From DASQMT01 sp963835735 (GTDB taxonomy: Bacteria > Actinomycetota > Thermoleophilia > Solirubrobacterales > Solirubrobacteraceae), in contig CAWIGP010000007.1 of assembly GCA_963835735.1 (NCBI GenBank), positions 124,001 through 188,000 on the forward strand: 64,000 bases of DNA, given 5' to 3'. This document shows, in pieces, positions 16,825 through 25,851 of this stretch (its first letter is position 1; each line of letters opens with the position of its first letter). Under the pieces are notes generated by a model. The model ran no database searches. It worked only from the letters and a program-made list of their open reading frames with translations, and had not been told where the DNA came from. The position numbers and the translations under genes were made by a program.

Positions 16825-19049
16825 ATGTTCCCCCTTCCGCTCCATACCCGCCTGACGCTGCTGCTCGTGGTGGCGGCGACGTTCGCCTGCGTGCCGCAGG
16901 CCGGCGCGCAGACCCCGCCCGGCGGTCCGATCCTCGTGATCGTGAACGACGCCGATCAGTTCGGCCGCTACTACGGCGAGATCCTGCGCGCCGAGGGTCT
17001 CAACGAGTTCTCCGTCGCAGGGCCCGGTGCGCTGGACGCACAGGCGCTGGGCGGCCACGCGGCCGTGATCCTCGCGACGAACGCGCTGACCGACGGCCAG
17101 GTGTCGGCGCTCGTGGGCTGGGTGCAGGGCGGGGGAAACCTCGTCGCCATGCGTCCGGACGCCCGGCTCGCGGGCCTGCTCGGGCTCGGACTGGACACCG
17201 GCGACCTGTCCGAGGGATACGTCGGCGTCCACACGGGCTCGGGGCCGGGCGCAGGGATCACCGGGGAGACGATGCAGTTTCACGGCGCGGCGGACCGCTG
17301 GACGCTCGCGGGCGCTACGCCCGTGGCGACGCTGTACTCGAACGCCACGACCGCGACGGGCGAGCCGGCCGTGACCCTGCATGCGGTCGGCGCGGCCGGC
17401 GGGCAGGCCGCCGCGTTCACGTACGACCTCGCGCGCTCGGTCGTCGCCACGCGCCAGGGCGACTCGGCGCGGGCGGGACAGGAGAGCGACGGGATCCTCC
17501 CGATCCGATCCGAACGAGCTGTTCTCCGGAGGCCGGCGCGGACTGGGTGAACCTCGACAAGGTCGCGATCCCGCAGGCCGACGAGCAGCAGCGGCTGCTT
17601 GCGAACCTGATCACGCAGATGAGCGCCGACCGAATGCCGCTCCCGCGCTTCTGGTACCTGCCGCGCGGCGAGAAGGCGGCGGTGGTCATGACGGGCGATG
17701 ACCACGACCAGGTCGGGAGGCGCGGAACCAAGGGCCAGTTCGACCTGTTCAACGCGGCCAGCCCGGTCGGCTGCTCGGTCGCCGGCTGGGAGTGCGTCCG
17801 CTCGACGTCGTACGCCTACCCGTCCTCGGAGATCATGAGCAACGGCGAGGCAGCGGCGTATCGGGCGCAGGGGTTCGAGGTCGCGCTGCACCTGACCACG
17901 GGCTGCTCCGACTTCACGCCCGCGGGCCTCGAGAACAACTGGGCCGACCAGCTCCCCGCGTTTTCCGCCACCTGGCCGAGCCTCCCTGCGCCGCGCACCA
18001 ACCGGACCCACTGCATCGTCTGGAGCGACTGGGCCGGCGAGGCGAAGGCCGCGCTCGCGCACGGAGTCCGGCTCGACACCAACTACTACTACTGGCCCGG
18101 GAGCTGGGTCGCGGGCCGCCCCGGGCTGTTCACCGGATCCGGCTTCCCGATGCGCTTCGCCGACACCGACGGCTCGCTGATCGACGTGTACCAGGCGACG
18201 ACGCAGCTGACCGACGAGCTCGGCGGCAACTCCGAGGACTGGGCCTACGTGCCCGGCCACATCCGCGCGCTGCTCGACCGCGCGCTCGGCCCCGAGGGCT
18301 ATTACGCGGTCATCACGACCAACATGCACACCGATTTCGCCAACCACCACGGGGCCAACGCGATCGTGATCGAGGCGGTGCAGCGCGGCGTCCCGGTCGT
18401 GTCGGCCGAGCAGATGCTCGACTGGCTCGACGGCCGCAACGGCTCGTCGTTCCAGAGCTTGAGCTTCTCCGGGGGACAGCTCCGCTTCTCGGTCGCGCGA
18501 GCCGCCGGCGCGCAGGGTCTGGAGGCGATGGTTCCGGCGAGCGGCGGCGGCGGCGCGCTGCTCGGGCTCACGCGCGACGGTGCGCCCGTCCCCACGACCG
18601 CGCGGACCGTCAAGGGCGTCGGCTACGCGGTCTTCGACGCCGCGCCGGGTGCCTACGTCGCTTCCTATACGCCTTCCGGCGGCGCGCCGCCGCCCTCGGT
18701 GGGGCAGCCGGGATCGCGTGATCGCTCGGCGCCGAGGGTCAAGCTGCGGCGCAAGTCGATCCGTGTCTCGAAGCGCGGTGTCGTGCTGCTTCGGATCAAG
18801 TGCCCGCGCAGCGAGCGCCGCTGCGTACTCGAGGTCAAGCTCAAGCGCGCGGGCAAGCGGCTCGCGAAGGCGAAGTTCGTCGTCGCCGGCGGCAAGACCG
18901 CGAAGCTGCGCCTGAAGCTCCCGCGCAAGGCACGGGCGCGGCTCGCGCAGCGCGGCTCGATGAAGGCGATCGTCGTAATCAGGGCGCGCGACGCCGCGGG
19001 CAACCGACGCACCACGAAGACCCGGATCCGGCTCCTCGCGCCAACCTAA
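16825..19049 (+). pseudogene. secreted deacetylase-like protein, broken by a frameshift (probably one gene)
   Basis: Two adjoining frames, 16825-17550 and 17547-19049, encode what looks like one ~740-residue exported protein. The first gives a signal peptide and a GATase/ThuA-like domain (GPILVIVNDADQFGRYYGE). The second gives a NodB-like domain (VVMTGDDHDQ, VALHLTTGC, YYYWPGSWV) suggestive of a polysaccharide deacetylase, then a basic C-terminal domain ending IRLLAP. Between 17500 and 17546 the protein-like text moves through a third frame (SDPNELFSGG), so more than one indel is needed. GTG at 17547 could start a shorter protein, but the family text argues for one gene and assembly error. 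Enzyme activity is uncertain. Confidence 0.65.
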
Positions 19050-19073
19050 AGGGGGACAGTCCCTCCTTAGGTT
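19043..19073. terminator. second copy of the palindromic stop-codon terminator
   Basis: AACCTAAAGGGGG (19043-19055) faces CCCTCCTTAGGTT (19061-19073) with a five-base loop; 11 of 13 arm positions pair. As in the copy at 6873-6901, ACC TAA gives the last codon and stop of the left gene, and the element lies between converging genes. Confidence 0.7.
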
Positions 19074-19079
19074 CGCGGC

Positions 19080-20112
19080 TCACGCGTGGAAATCCGCCAG
19101 GCGGGCGGCCTCGTCGCGCAAGGCCGCCTCGTCGTCGCCCGCCAGCGGCGCGAACGGCGACAGCTCGATCTCGCCGTCGACGTGGCGCCACGTGCCCGCG
19201 ACCTCGCCGTCGATCAGGAACGTGGGGAACGAGTGCGGCGTCTTCGTGTGGAAGATCTTCGGCCGGTGCTCCTCGGGCAGCAGTCCGGTGCGCCGCGCGT
19301 GGGTGAGCAGGGTCGCGTCCCAGGTGCCGATGAAGCGCGGCGGCGCCGGCGTGCCGGGATCGGGCAGCGGGCCGTCCGGGACGTCGAGCAGCTCCTCGCC
19401 GTCCTCGCTCGCGAAGGCGCAAAGGTCGAGCCGCGCGAGGATCTTGCGCAGCGGCGTGAGCGCGATGCCGGTGAAGCTCGCGACGTCCTTGCGCGACGCC
19501 GGGCCGAAGCCGGCGAGGTAGCGGCGGACGAGCCGGCCGGCCGCGTCGCCCGCGCTCACGCCGGGCGGCCCGATCCAGTCTTCGGCGAGCGCGAACTGGT
19601 CGGCCCGGCGGCGCTCCCAGGTCCCCGACGGCGGGGCGCGCACGAGGTCGACCCACAGTCCGGCGCCGAGCGCGCGGCGCTTGCCGACGAGCGCGTCGAG
19701 CTCGCTGCGCTTGAGTTCGCGGCCGCCGCTCAGCTCGTGCCGGACCTTGCGCGCCGCGGCGGCCATCGCCCTCGCGCTCAGCGGCTCGGGCACGCGAGCG
19801 CAGCCACGACGCGCGACGCGTCTCGCGGGTCGCGAGCGCGAACGGCCAGAAGTCCTCGCGCGACACGAGGTGGATCGTCATTCGCATCAGCGTCGCCTGC
19901 ACGACCGTGCGCTGCACCAGCGCGCCGGTCAGCGCCTGCCGCTCGAAGCCCTCGAGCCGCGACCACAGTCCGACGTAGGCCGACGGCGCGTACTGCGCCT
20001 GGAGGCCGGCGACCTGCTCGAGCGCGCGCGGGAGCGGCAGCTGCGAGCGCTCGAGCAGCAGCTGGCGCGCCAGCAGCGCGCGGTTGAGCTCCCGCCGCGT
20101 CAGGGTCCGCAT
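19080..20112 (-). CDS. AlkZ-like (HTH_42/DUF1006) winged-helix DNA-binding protein, frameshifted
   Basis: This protein belongs to the winged-helix family that includes Streptomyces AlkZ, a glycosylase that unhooks interstrand crosslinks. The N-terminus (ATG at 20112) has RRELNRALLARQLLLER and AGLQAQYAPSAYVGLWSRL, whose QAQ corresponds to the family's QxQ catalytic motif, and MTIHLVSREDFW. At about 19790-19797 the frame shifts by one extra base and continues VPEPLSARAMAAAARKVRHE to WDATLLTHARRTGLLPEEHR and the C-terminal DGEVAGTWRHVDGE. Both halves keep family similarity, so this is probably one intact gene with an assembly error. A role in DNA repair or drug self-protection is plausible. Confidence 0.75.
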
Positions 20113-20211
20113 GACCGGCCGATGTTCATCGCCTCGTAATCCCCGTTCACGGAATGGACAGCGCCGGAAATCAGTCTGAAGGAGGCAACCAAAAGTCCGA
20201 GGGAGGACGAC

Positions 20212-21627
20212 ATGACGACGGCCGCATCCCCGACGACCCTGTCGAACGAGGCGCTGGACGCGCTGAGGGCCCGACTTCGCGGAGCCGTGATCCGCTCCGC
20301 CGACCCCGACTATGACGTACGCGCGACGTTCAACGCGATGCACGACGGCCGGCCCGAGGTCGCGATCCACTGCATGGGCGCCGCCGACGTCGTCGTCGGA
20401 GTGAACTTCGCCCGCGAGCACGGGCTCGACCTCGCCGTCCGCGGCGGCGGGCACTCGATCGCCGGCCTGTCGGCGCATGAGGGCGGCGTGCTGCTCGACC
20501 TCGCCCCGATGCGCGGCGTCCAGGTCGACCCCGAACGGCGGCTGGTCCACGTCCAGGGCGGCGCGCTGTGGAGCGACGTCGACCGCGAGACGCAGGCGTT
20601 CGGACTGGTCGCCCCGGGCGGCGTCGTGTCCGACACGGGCGTCGCCGGTCTGACGCTCGGCGGCGGCTACGGCTGGGTCCGGCGCAAGTACGGCCTGTCC
20701 TGCGACAGCCTCGTCGAGGCCCAGGTGGTGTGCGCCGACGGCCACGTCCGCACCGCCTCGGCGGACTCGCACCCCGACCTGTTCTGGGCGATCCGCGGCG
20801 GCGGCGGCAACTTCGGCGTCGTGACCTCGTTCACGTTCCGCCTGCACGAGCTCGGCCCGGACGTCGCGTTCTCGGCGACGTTCTACCCGCTCGAGGAAGT
20901 CGCCGACGTGATGCGCGGCTGGCGGGAGTACGTCCAGGGCGCTCCGGACGAGGTGACGTCGGTGTGCGTGACGATCACGTTCCCGGCGAGCCCGGAGATG
21001 CCCGAGGCGCTGCACGACCGGCCGGTCGTGATCGTCGGCGCCGTCTACGCCGGCGACGTGGAGGAGGGCATGCGGGCGACCGCGCCGCTGCGCTCGCTCG
21101 GCACGCCGCTGTTCGACATGTCCGGCCCGACGCCGTTCACGGCGGTGCAGGCCGGCTTCGACCCGCTGTTCCCGCGCGACGTCCTGCGCGCGTACTGGAA
21201 GTCGCAATACGTCGACGAGCTGACCGACGCAGCGATCGACACGATCGCGGCGAAGGCGCTCGACCGGCCGGCGCCGCTGACGCTGGTGAACCTGTTCCAC
21301 ATGGGCGGCGCGATCGCCGGCGTCGACCCCGAGGCGACCGCGTTCGCGACGCGCACGGCGCCGTACATGGTCTCGATCGACGGCATGTGGACGGACGAGG
21401 TCACGGACGCCGAGGGCGTCGCCTGGGTGCGAGCCGCCTGGGAGGACGTCTCGCGCCACGGGACCGGTGACGTCTACCTCAACTTCACCGGCCTGGCCGA
21501 CGAGGCCGCGAGCGCGGGCGTCGACAGCGCCTACGGTCGCAACCTGCGCCGGCTGGCGGAGGTCAAGGCCGACTACGACCCCGACAACCTGTTCCGGATC
21601 AACAACAACATCGCTCCGCGGCGCTGA
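20212..21627 (+). CDS. FAD-binding (berberine-bridge-enzyme-like) oxidoreductase
   Basis: A 471-residue flavoprotein of the PCMH/BBE-like family. The FAD domain has VRGGGHSIAGLSAHEGG, where His is the usual 8-alpha-histidyl FAD attachment point; the second covalent-bond Cys found in bicovalent members is replaced (GVAGLTLGGGYGWVRRKYGL). RGGGGNFGVVTSF and the C-terminal BBE tail YDPDNLFRINNNI complete the pattern. Such enzymes oxidise alcohols, sugars or aromatic side chains; the substrate here is unknown. There is no signal peptide. The ATG at 20212 has a GGGAGG ribosome site. It diverges from the AlkZ-like gene. Confidence 0.9.
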   Translation: MTTAASPTTLSNEALDALRARLRGAVIRSADPDYDVRATFNAMHDGRPEVAIHCMGAADVVVGVNFAREHGLDLAVRGGGHSIAGLSAHEGGVLLDLAPMRGVQVDPERRLVHVQGGALWSDVDRETQAFGLVAPGGVVSDTGVAGLTLGGGYGWVRRKYGLSCDSLVEAQVVCADGHVRTASADSHPDLFWAIRGGGGNFGVVTSFTFRLHELGPDVAFSATFYPLEEVADVMRGWREYVQGAPDEVTSVCVTITFPASPEMPEALHDRPVVIVGAVYAGDVEEGMRATAPLRSLGTPLFDMSGPTPFTAVQAGFDPLFPRDVLRAYWKSQYVDELTDAAIDTIAAKALDRPAPLTLVNLFHMGGAIAGVDPEATAFATRTAPYMVSIDGMWTDEVTDAEGVAWVRAAWEDVSRHGTGDVYLNFTGLADEAASAGVDSAYGRNLRRLAEVKADYDPDNLFRINNNIAPRR

Positions 21628-22719
21628 TCAGCCGCGCGCGGCGACCGCCCTGTCGGGGTTGTCGGTGAACAGCCCGTCCACGCCGAGACCGAAGAACTGG
21701 CGCACCTCGGCCGCGAAGTCGCCATAGGCGGCGGGATCGGCCGAGGAGCGCAGCTCGAGCGGCAGGAACGTGTTCTCCGCCCGGAACGTGTACGGGTGCA
21801 CGAGCAACCGTGCGCGGTGGGCGTCGGACACGAACGTCGTCGGCGGCAGCGAACGGCCTTCGGCGTTGCGCGGGACGATGTAGTCCTTCGACGGGCCGGC
21901 GCCGTCGGCGTAGCGCGAGACCCATGCGAGCCCGGACGGCGTCGCGAGGTCCGCGTACGTGCGCGGGTCGCCGCTGACGACGAAGTCGTACGGCCGCGCG
22001 GCCCTGGCGCCGTAGAGCTGCACGAGCGGCACCTTCAGGACGTGCTCGAGCGCACGCAGGTTGCCCACCTCGAACGACTGCACGAACACCGGCGCGCGGC
22101 GGTGGTTCAGGCGGTTGCGGACGAGCGCCCACACGAGCCGCGGCTCCAGGGTCAGACCCAGCTCGCGGAAGTACGTCGGGTGCTTGGTCTCCGGGTAGAT
22201 GCCGATCTCGCGGTGCAGCTCACGCGAGAGCCGCTCGCGCAGGTCGATCACCTCCTGGAACGTGGGGATCTCGAACTGTCCGTCGTAGGCCGTGTTCTGC
22301 GGGCGGATCTCCGGGATGCGCTCCTTCGCGCGCAGCGTCTTGAGCTCGGCGAGCGTGAAATCCTCGGTGAACCAGCCGGTCGTCGCCACGCCGTCGAGCA
22401 GCTTGGTCGTCCTGCGGTCGGCGAACTCGGGATGGTCGGCGACGTCGGTCGTCGTGGAGATCTCCGGTTCGTGGCGAGCGACCAGCACGCCGTCCTTCGT
22501 GATCACGAGATCCGGCTCGATGAAGTCGGCGCCCTGGCGCGCCGCGAGCTCGTACGAGGCCAGCGTGTGCTCGGGCCGGTAGCCGGACGCGCCGCGGTGC
22601 CCGATCACGAGCTGGTCGGCCTCGTGCGGCCGGGGGTGGTGGGCGGCGGCTGCGCCGGTCATCGCCGCCAGCATGGCGAGCGCGAGCGCGAAAAGTAGGA
22701 ACGTCCTGCGTAGGGTCAT
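21628..22719 (-). CDS. glpQ: secreted glycerophosphodiester phosphodiesterase
   Basis: A 363-residue GlpQ-type enzyme that hydrolyses glycerophosphodiesters to glycerol-3-phosphate and an alcohol outside the membrane. After a signal peptide (FLLFALALAMLAAMTGAAAA) come the catalytic IGHRGASGYRPEHTLASY (His-Arg and Glu), the metal site FIEPDLVITKDGVLVARHEP, and EIGIYPETKHP. The C-terminal GVDGLFTDNPD is the family's last strand. It can supply phosphate or glycerol from phospholipid or teichoic-acid breakdown. Its stop abuts the convergent flavoprotein stop with no gap. Confidence 0.93.
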   Translation of the reverse strand: MTLRRTFLLFALALAMLAAMTGAAAAHHPRPHEADQLVIGHRGASGYRPEHTLASYELAARQGADFIEPDLVITKDGVLVARHEPEISTTTDVADHPEFADRRTTKLLDGVATTGWFTEDFTLAELKTLRAKERIPEIRPQNTAYDGQFEIPTFQEVIDLRERLSRELHREIGIYPETKHPTYFRELGLTLEPRLVWALVRNRLNHRRAPVFVQSFEVGNLRALEHVLKVPLVQLYGARAARPYDFVVSGDPRTYADLATPSGLAWVSRYADGAGPSKDYIVPRNAEGRSLPPTTFVSDAHRARLLVHPYTFRAENTFLPLELRSSADPAAYGDFAAEVRQFFGLGVDGLFTDNPDRAVAARG

Positions 22720-22820
22720 GGCGCGGCATGCAACCGGCGGGCGCGCAACGCCGGGTGAACGAGCCGTGACGCTTCACGTCCTCGCCACATCCGGCAGCCG
22801 GAAACCAGCCACCATCCTGC

Positions 22821-22931
22821 TCAGGCCTGCCCTCTAGGTTCGCCCCAATATCCTCCTCGGCGCCCCGCGGGCAGGCCCTACATCGAGACAGCAACCGCCG
22901 CGCCCCTCCCCCGGGCGCGGCGGCGTTCTCG
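22821..22931. ncRNA. possible small RNA or structured leader with terminator-like hairpin
   Basis: GCCTGCCC (22825-22832) pairs with GGGCAGGC (22869-22876) around a 36-base loop. An 11-bp perfect stem, CCGCCGCGCCC / GGGCGCGGCGG (22895-22905 and 22913-22923), follows with a seven-base loop. Outer bases CGAGA and TCTCG extend the second stem. On the plus strand this would be a small RNA ending in a terminator; on the minus strand it would be the glpQ leader. I recognise no known RNA family. Confidence 0.3.
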
Positions 22932-22995
22932 GGCGGCACGAACTCATCGCCGGCAGCCATAAGTGGGCTCAGGGTTCGAGTAAGGCCTCGCATAA

Positions 22996-23014
22996 GCAAA
23001 TGCGGGGCATTTGC
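22996..23014. promoter_or_regulatory. perfect palindrome upstream of a small gene
   Basis: GCAAATGC, three G, GCATTTGC: a perfect eight-base inverted repeat, unusually AT-rich for this genome, 40 bases before the ATG at 23054. It may be an operator or a small hairpin; no regulator is identified. Confidence 0.4.
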
Positions 23015-23053
23015 CCGATGTGGGAACACCTGCTCACGGCGACACTTCAGTAC

Positions 23054-23428
23054 ATGAGCACCACCGCCGCCCCCAGCCGCCTCAAGCGCCTCTTCGGCCC
23101 GGTCCAGCAGGTCTCGTCGGGCGCCTCGTCCCTCACCATCCGCTACGCGGGGCCGGCCGACGTCAGCGACCTCGACCGCCTGGCGCAGCTCGACTCGCGC
23201 CGTGCGCCGCGCGGCGCCGTGCTCGTCGCCGAGGTCGGAGGCGAGCTGTGGGCCGCCCTCTCGCTCGACGACGGCCACGCCGTCGCCGACCCGTTCCGCC
23301 CGACCGGCGAGCTCGTCGCGCTGCTGGCCGAGCGCGCCCGCCAGGTGCGGCGCTCCTCCCGCGGCCGTACGAACAGCCTGCCGCGCGTGTGGCCGGAGTC
23401 CGGCTACGACAATCCTGCCTGGAACTGA
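23054..23428 (+). CDS. small hypothetical protein, 124 aa
   Basis: A soluble protein of unknown function. The N-terminus is basic (SRLKRLFGP). The middle (TIRYAGPADVSDLDRLAQLD, then VLVAEVGGELWAALSLDDG) resembles the first strands and helix of GNAT acetyltransferases, and VADPFRPTGELVALLAERA is typical of small actinobacterial proteins of this kind. It lacks the acetyl-CoA-binding half of a real GNAT enzyme, so it is unlikely to be catalytic. ATG at 23054 is chosen over upstream in-frame starts, which add unrelated residues and overlap the palindrome. Confidence 0.65.
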   Translation: MSTTAAPSRLKRLFGPVQQVSSGASSLTIRYAGPADVSDLDRLAQLDSRRAPRGAVLVAEVGGELWAALSLDDGHAVADPFRPTGELVALLAERARQVRRSSRGRTNSLPRVWPESGYDNPAWN

Positions 23429-23437
23429 CGCATTTAC

Positions 23438-23464
23438 CGGCGGCGCTCCGTTGAGCGTTCCGCC
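23438..23464 (+). terminator. hairpin after the 124-aa gene
   Basis: CGGCGGCGCTC and GAGCGTTCCGCCG pair with a two-base bulge and a short loop just after the stop at 23428. It probably separates this gene from the secreted-protein gene at 23510. Confidence 0.4.
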
Positions 23465-23509
23465 GTGTTGACCTCTCGTGGATAGGGGCAATCGTCGACG
23501 GGAGGTTTC

Positions 23510-24457
23510 ATGTTCCGGGGGGCCATGTTGATCGGGTTGGTGCTGGTACTAGTCGCGCCGGCCGCCGCGAGCGCCGCCAGGCCGGCGGTGAACACCGGGG
23601 GCGCGGCCAGCGTCGCCCAGAGCACGGCGACGCTGAACGGGCGGGTCGACGCCAACGGCAAGGCGACGACGTACTTCTTCCAGATCGGCACGACGCGGCT
23701 GTACGGCGCCCAGACGGCCGAGACCCCCGCCGGCGCCGCCGCCAGGCCGATCGCAGTGAGCGCGCCGGTCAGCGGTCTCGCGCCCGCGACCGTGTACCAC
23801 TATCGGATCGTCGCGCGCAACCCGGACGGCCAAACGCTCGGCAGGGACCGCACGTTCAAGACCAAGGTCCAGCCGCTCGGGGTGACGCTGGCCGCCAACC
23901 CCGCGACGGTCGCACCCGGCGGCGCGACGACGCTCGCCGGCGTGCTGACCGGCACGAACGGCGCCAACCGCGACGTCGTGCTGCAGGCCAACCCGTTCCC
24001 GTACATCCAGGGCTTCCTGAACGTCGCAAACCCGCAGGTGACCGACGCGGCCGGCAACTTCTCGTTCCCGGTGCTGTCGGTGCCCACCACGACCCAGTAC
24101 CGCGTGCTGATGCCGCAGCGGCCCGATATCCAGAGCCCGATCGTGATCGTCGGGGCGGCGCTGCAGGTGACGACGCGGACCCGGAAGGTCGAGCGCCACC
24201 GGCATAGCTTCTCGGTGCGCTTCCGCGGCGACATCCGCCCGGCCGCCGCCGGGGTGCGCGTGGACATCCAGAAGTTCCGCAACAACGCGTGGACGACGAT
24301 CGCGCACACGCGCGCGAAGAGCGAGACGTCGTCGCGGTCGTCCTACTCGACCCGCGTGCGGCTCTTCCGCACGGGTCAGTACCGCGCGGTGGCGAACTCG
24401 GAAGGCGCGCTCGTGACCGGCGCGGGGCGCGCAGTCAGGATCAAGATCAACCGCTAG
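23510..24457 (+). CDS. secreted fibronectin-III-like protein, unknown function
   Basis: A 315-residue exported protein with signal peptide (MLIGLVLVLVAPAAASA). Residues 27-115 form a fibronectin-III-like domain with the pattern TATLNGRVDANGKATTYFFQ, then VYHYRIVARNPDGQTLGRDR, common in Solirubrobacterales surface proteins. Two further beta domains follow (about 120-220 and 225-315). The ribosome site GGGAGG precedes the ATG at 23510 at good spacing. No catalytic residues are visible, so a structural or adhesive role outside the cell is likely. Confidence 0.75.
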   Translation: MFRGAMLIGLVLVLVAPAAASAARPAVNTGGAASVAQSTATLNGRVDANGKATTYFFQIGTTRLYGAQTAETPAGAAARPIAVSAPVSGLAPATVYHYRIVARNPDGQTLGRDRTFKTKVQPLGVTLAANPATVAPGGATTLAGVLTGTNGANRDVVLQANPFPYIQGFLNVANPQVTDAAGNFSFPVLSVPTTTQYRVLMPQRPDIQSPIVIVGAALQVTTRTRKVERHRHSFSVRFRGDIRPAAAGVRVDIQKFRNNAWTTIAHTRAKSETSSRSSYSTRVRLFRTGQYRAVANSEGALVTGAGRAVRIKINR

Positions 24458-24505
24458 CCGGCCGGCGACAGATGTGCGCGGCGCGCAGCGGGAGCGCGCC
24501 GCGCC

Positions 24506-24946
24506 TCAGCCGCCGATGTCCTCCGCCCAGACGTCCGGGCGCTCGGCGATGAACGACTGCAGCAGCTCCGCGCACTCGCCGGAGTCGAGGTCGATCACCT
24601 CGACTCCCGCGTCACGCAGCCAGTCGACGCCGCCGCGGAACGAGCGCGACTCGCCGACTACGACGCTCCCAATCCCGAACTGGCGGATCATGCCGCTGCA
24701 GTACCAGCACGGCGCCAGCGTCGTCGCGATCGTCGTGTCGCGATAGGAGCGACGCCGGCCCGCAGCTCGGAACGCCTCGACCTCGGCATGCGCGGAGGGG
24801 TCGTCGCGCTGGACGCGCTGGTTGTGCCCGCGCCCGACTAGCGCGCCGTCCGCGTCGAACAGCGCGCTGCCGATCGGGATGCCGCCTTCGCGCAGGCCCG
24901 CGCGCGCCTCCTCGACGGCTACCCGGAGCATGGCGTCGGCCTGCAT
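24506..24946 (-). CDS. cytosine deaminase, yeast Fcy1-like
   Basis: A 146-residue zinc deaminase of the CDA fold. It has the catalytic HAE motif in PSAHAEVEAF and the zinc Cys pair in APCWYCSGMIRQFGI. The C-terminal text SFIAERPDVWAEDIGG is strikingly close to the end of yeast-type cytosine deaminase, and GVDWLRDAGVEVIDLDSGEC matches its late helix and strand. The likely reaction is cytosine to uracil plus ammonia in pyrimidine salvage; a related base could also be the substrate. It is divergent from the adjacent F420-type gene, only 23 bases apart. Confidence 0.85.
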   Translation of the reverse strand: MQADAMLRVAVEEARAGLREGGIPIGSALFDADGALVGRGHNQRVQRDDPSAHAEVEAFRAAGRRRSYRDTTIATTLAPCWYCSGMIRQFGIGSVVVGESRSFRGGVDWLRDAGVEVIDLDSGECAELLQSFIAERPDVWAEDIGG

Positions 24947-24969
24947 CGAAGCGCGATGCTATCTCGGCC

Positions 24970-25851
24970 ATGACCTCCACCACGCCCGAGTTCGGGCTCT
25001 TCCTCATCCCGGACGCCGCCTCGTACCCCGATCTCCTGCGCCAGGTCGACGCCGCCGAGCGCGGCGGCCTGGACCTGATCGGGATCCAGGACCATCCGTA
25101 CCAGCGCCGCTTCCTCGACACGTTCGTGCTGATGGCGGACCTGCTGGCGCGCACCGAGCGGCTGCGCTTCTTCCCGGACGTCGCCAACCTGCCGCTGCGG
25201 CCGCCTGCGCTGCTCGCGAAGGCGGCCGCGTCGCTCGACGTGATGAGCGGCGGGCGCTTCGAGCTCGGCCTCGGCGCAGGCGCGTACTGGGAGGCGATCG
25301 ACGCGATCGGCGGCCGGGCGCTCTCGCCGGGCCAGGCGGTCGACGCACTGGAGGAGGGGATCGCGCTCATCCGGCGCGCCTGGGGGCAGGAGCGCTCGAT
25401 CACCGCGGACGGCGAGTACTACTCGCTGCGCGGCTATCACCCCGGGCCGCCGCCCGCGCATCCGATCGGGATCTGGCTCGGCGCCGTCAAGCCGCGGATG
25501 CTCGCGCTGACCGGGCGGGAGGCCGACGGATGGGTGCCCTCGCTCGGGTCCAACACGACCGAGCAGCTCGCCGAGATGCGGCGGCGGGTCGACGACGCGG
25601 CCGCCGCCGCCGGGCGCGACCCGCGCGCGATCCGGCGCGTGATCAACGTGGGCGGGATGATCGAGGACGGCCCGGTCCGCGGGCGCCTGCACGGGCCGCC
25701 CGAGCACTGGGTCGAGACGCTCACCGGCTTCGCGGTCGAGCTCCGCTTCGATGCGTTCGTGCTGTGGCCGGAAGACGACGTGGTCGGCCAGATCGAGCGC
25801 TTCGCGGCGGAGGTGGCGCCGGCCGTGCGCGAGGCGGTCGCGGGTCGCTAG
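24970..25851 (+). CDS. LLM-class (luciferase-like) F420-type oxidoreductase
   Basis: A 293-residue TIM-barrel flavin/F420 enzyme. Family marks are FGLFLIPDAASYPDLLRQVD, GLDLIGIQDHPYQRRFLDTF, and VMSGGRFELGLGAGAYWEAI, followed by IWLGAVKPRMLALTGREADG in the cofactor phosphate loop. The HPYQ/FLDTF form is typical of F420-dependent members of actinobacteria. The substrate cannot be assigned. It is only distantly similar to the LLM protein at 6012-6878. Its stop overlaps that of the convergent LysE gene by four bases (CTAG at 25848-25851 serves both). Confidence 0.87.
   Translation: MTSTTPEFGLFLIPDAASYPDLLRQVDAAERGGLDLIGIQDHPYQRRFLDTFVLMADLLARTERLRFFPDVANLPLRPPALLAKAAASLDVMSGGRFELGLGAGAYWEAIDAIGGRALSPGQAVDALEEGIALIRRAWGQERSITADGEYYSLRGYHPGPPPAHPIGIWLGAVKPRMLALTGREADGWVPSLGSNTTEQLAEMRRRVDDAAAAAGRDPRAIRRVINVGGMIEDGPVRGRLHGPPEHWVETLTGFAVELRFDAFVLWPEDDVVGQIERFAAEVAPAVREAVAGR

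Larger units (their letters stand above)
22720..23053. other. intergenic region with several hairpins, no gene seen
   Basis: These 334 bases separate glpQ from a small plus-strand gene. I see no protein-coding frame. The region holds two strong hairpins (22825-22876 and 22895-22923) and a perfect palindrome (22996-23014), listed separately. Promoters for both flanking genes must lie here. Confidence 0.6.

Noticed and set aside
17381..17701. A separate small gene in the third frame at the secreted-protein break
   Set aside because: Only about ten codons (SDPNELFSGG) look protein-like; they fit as a piece of the broken gene.
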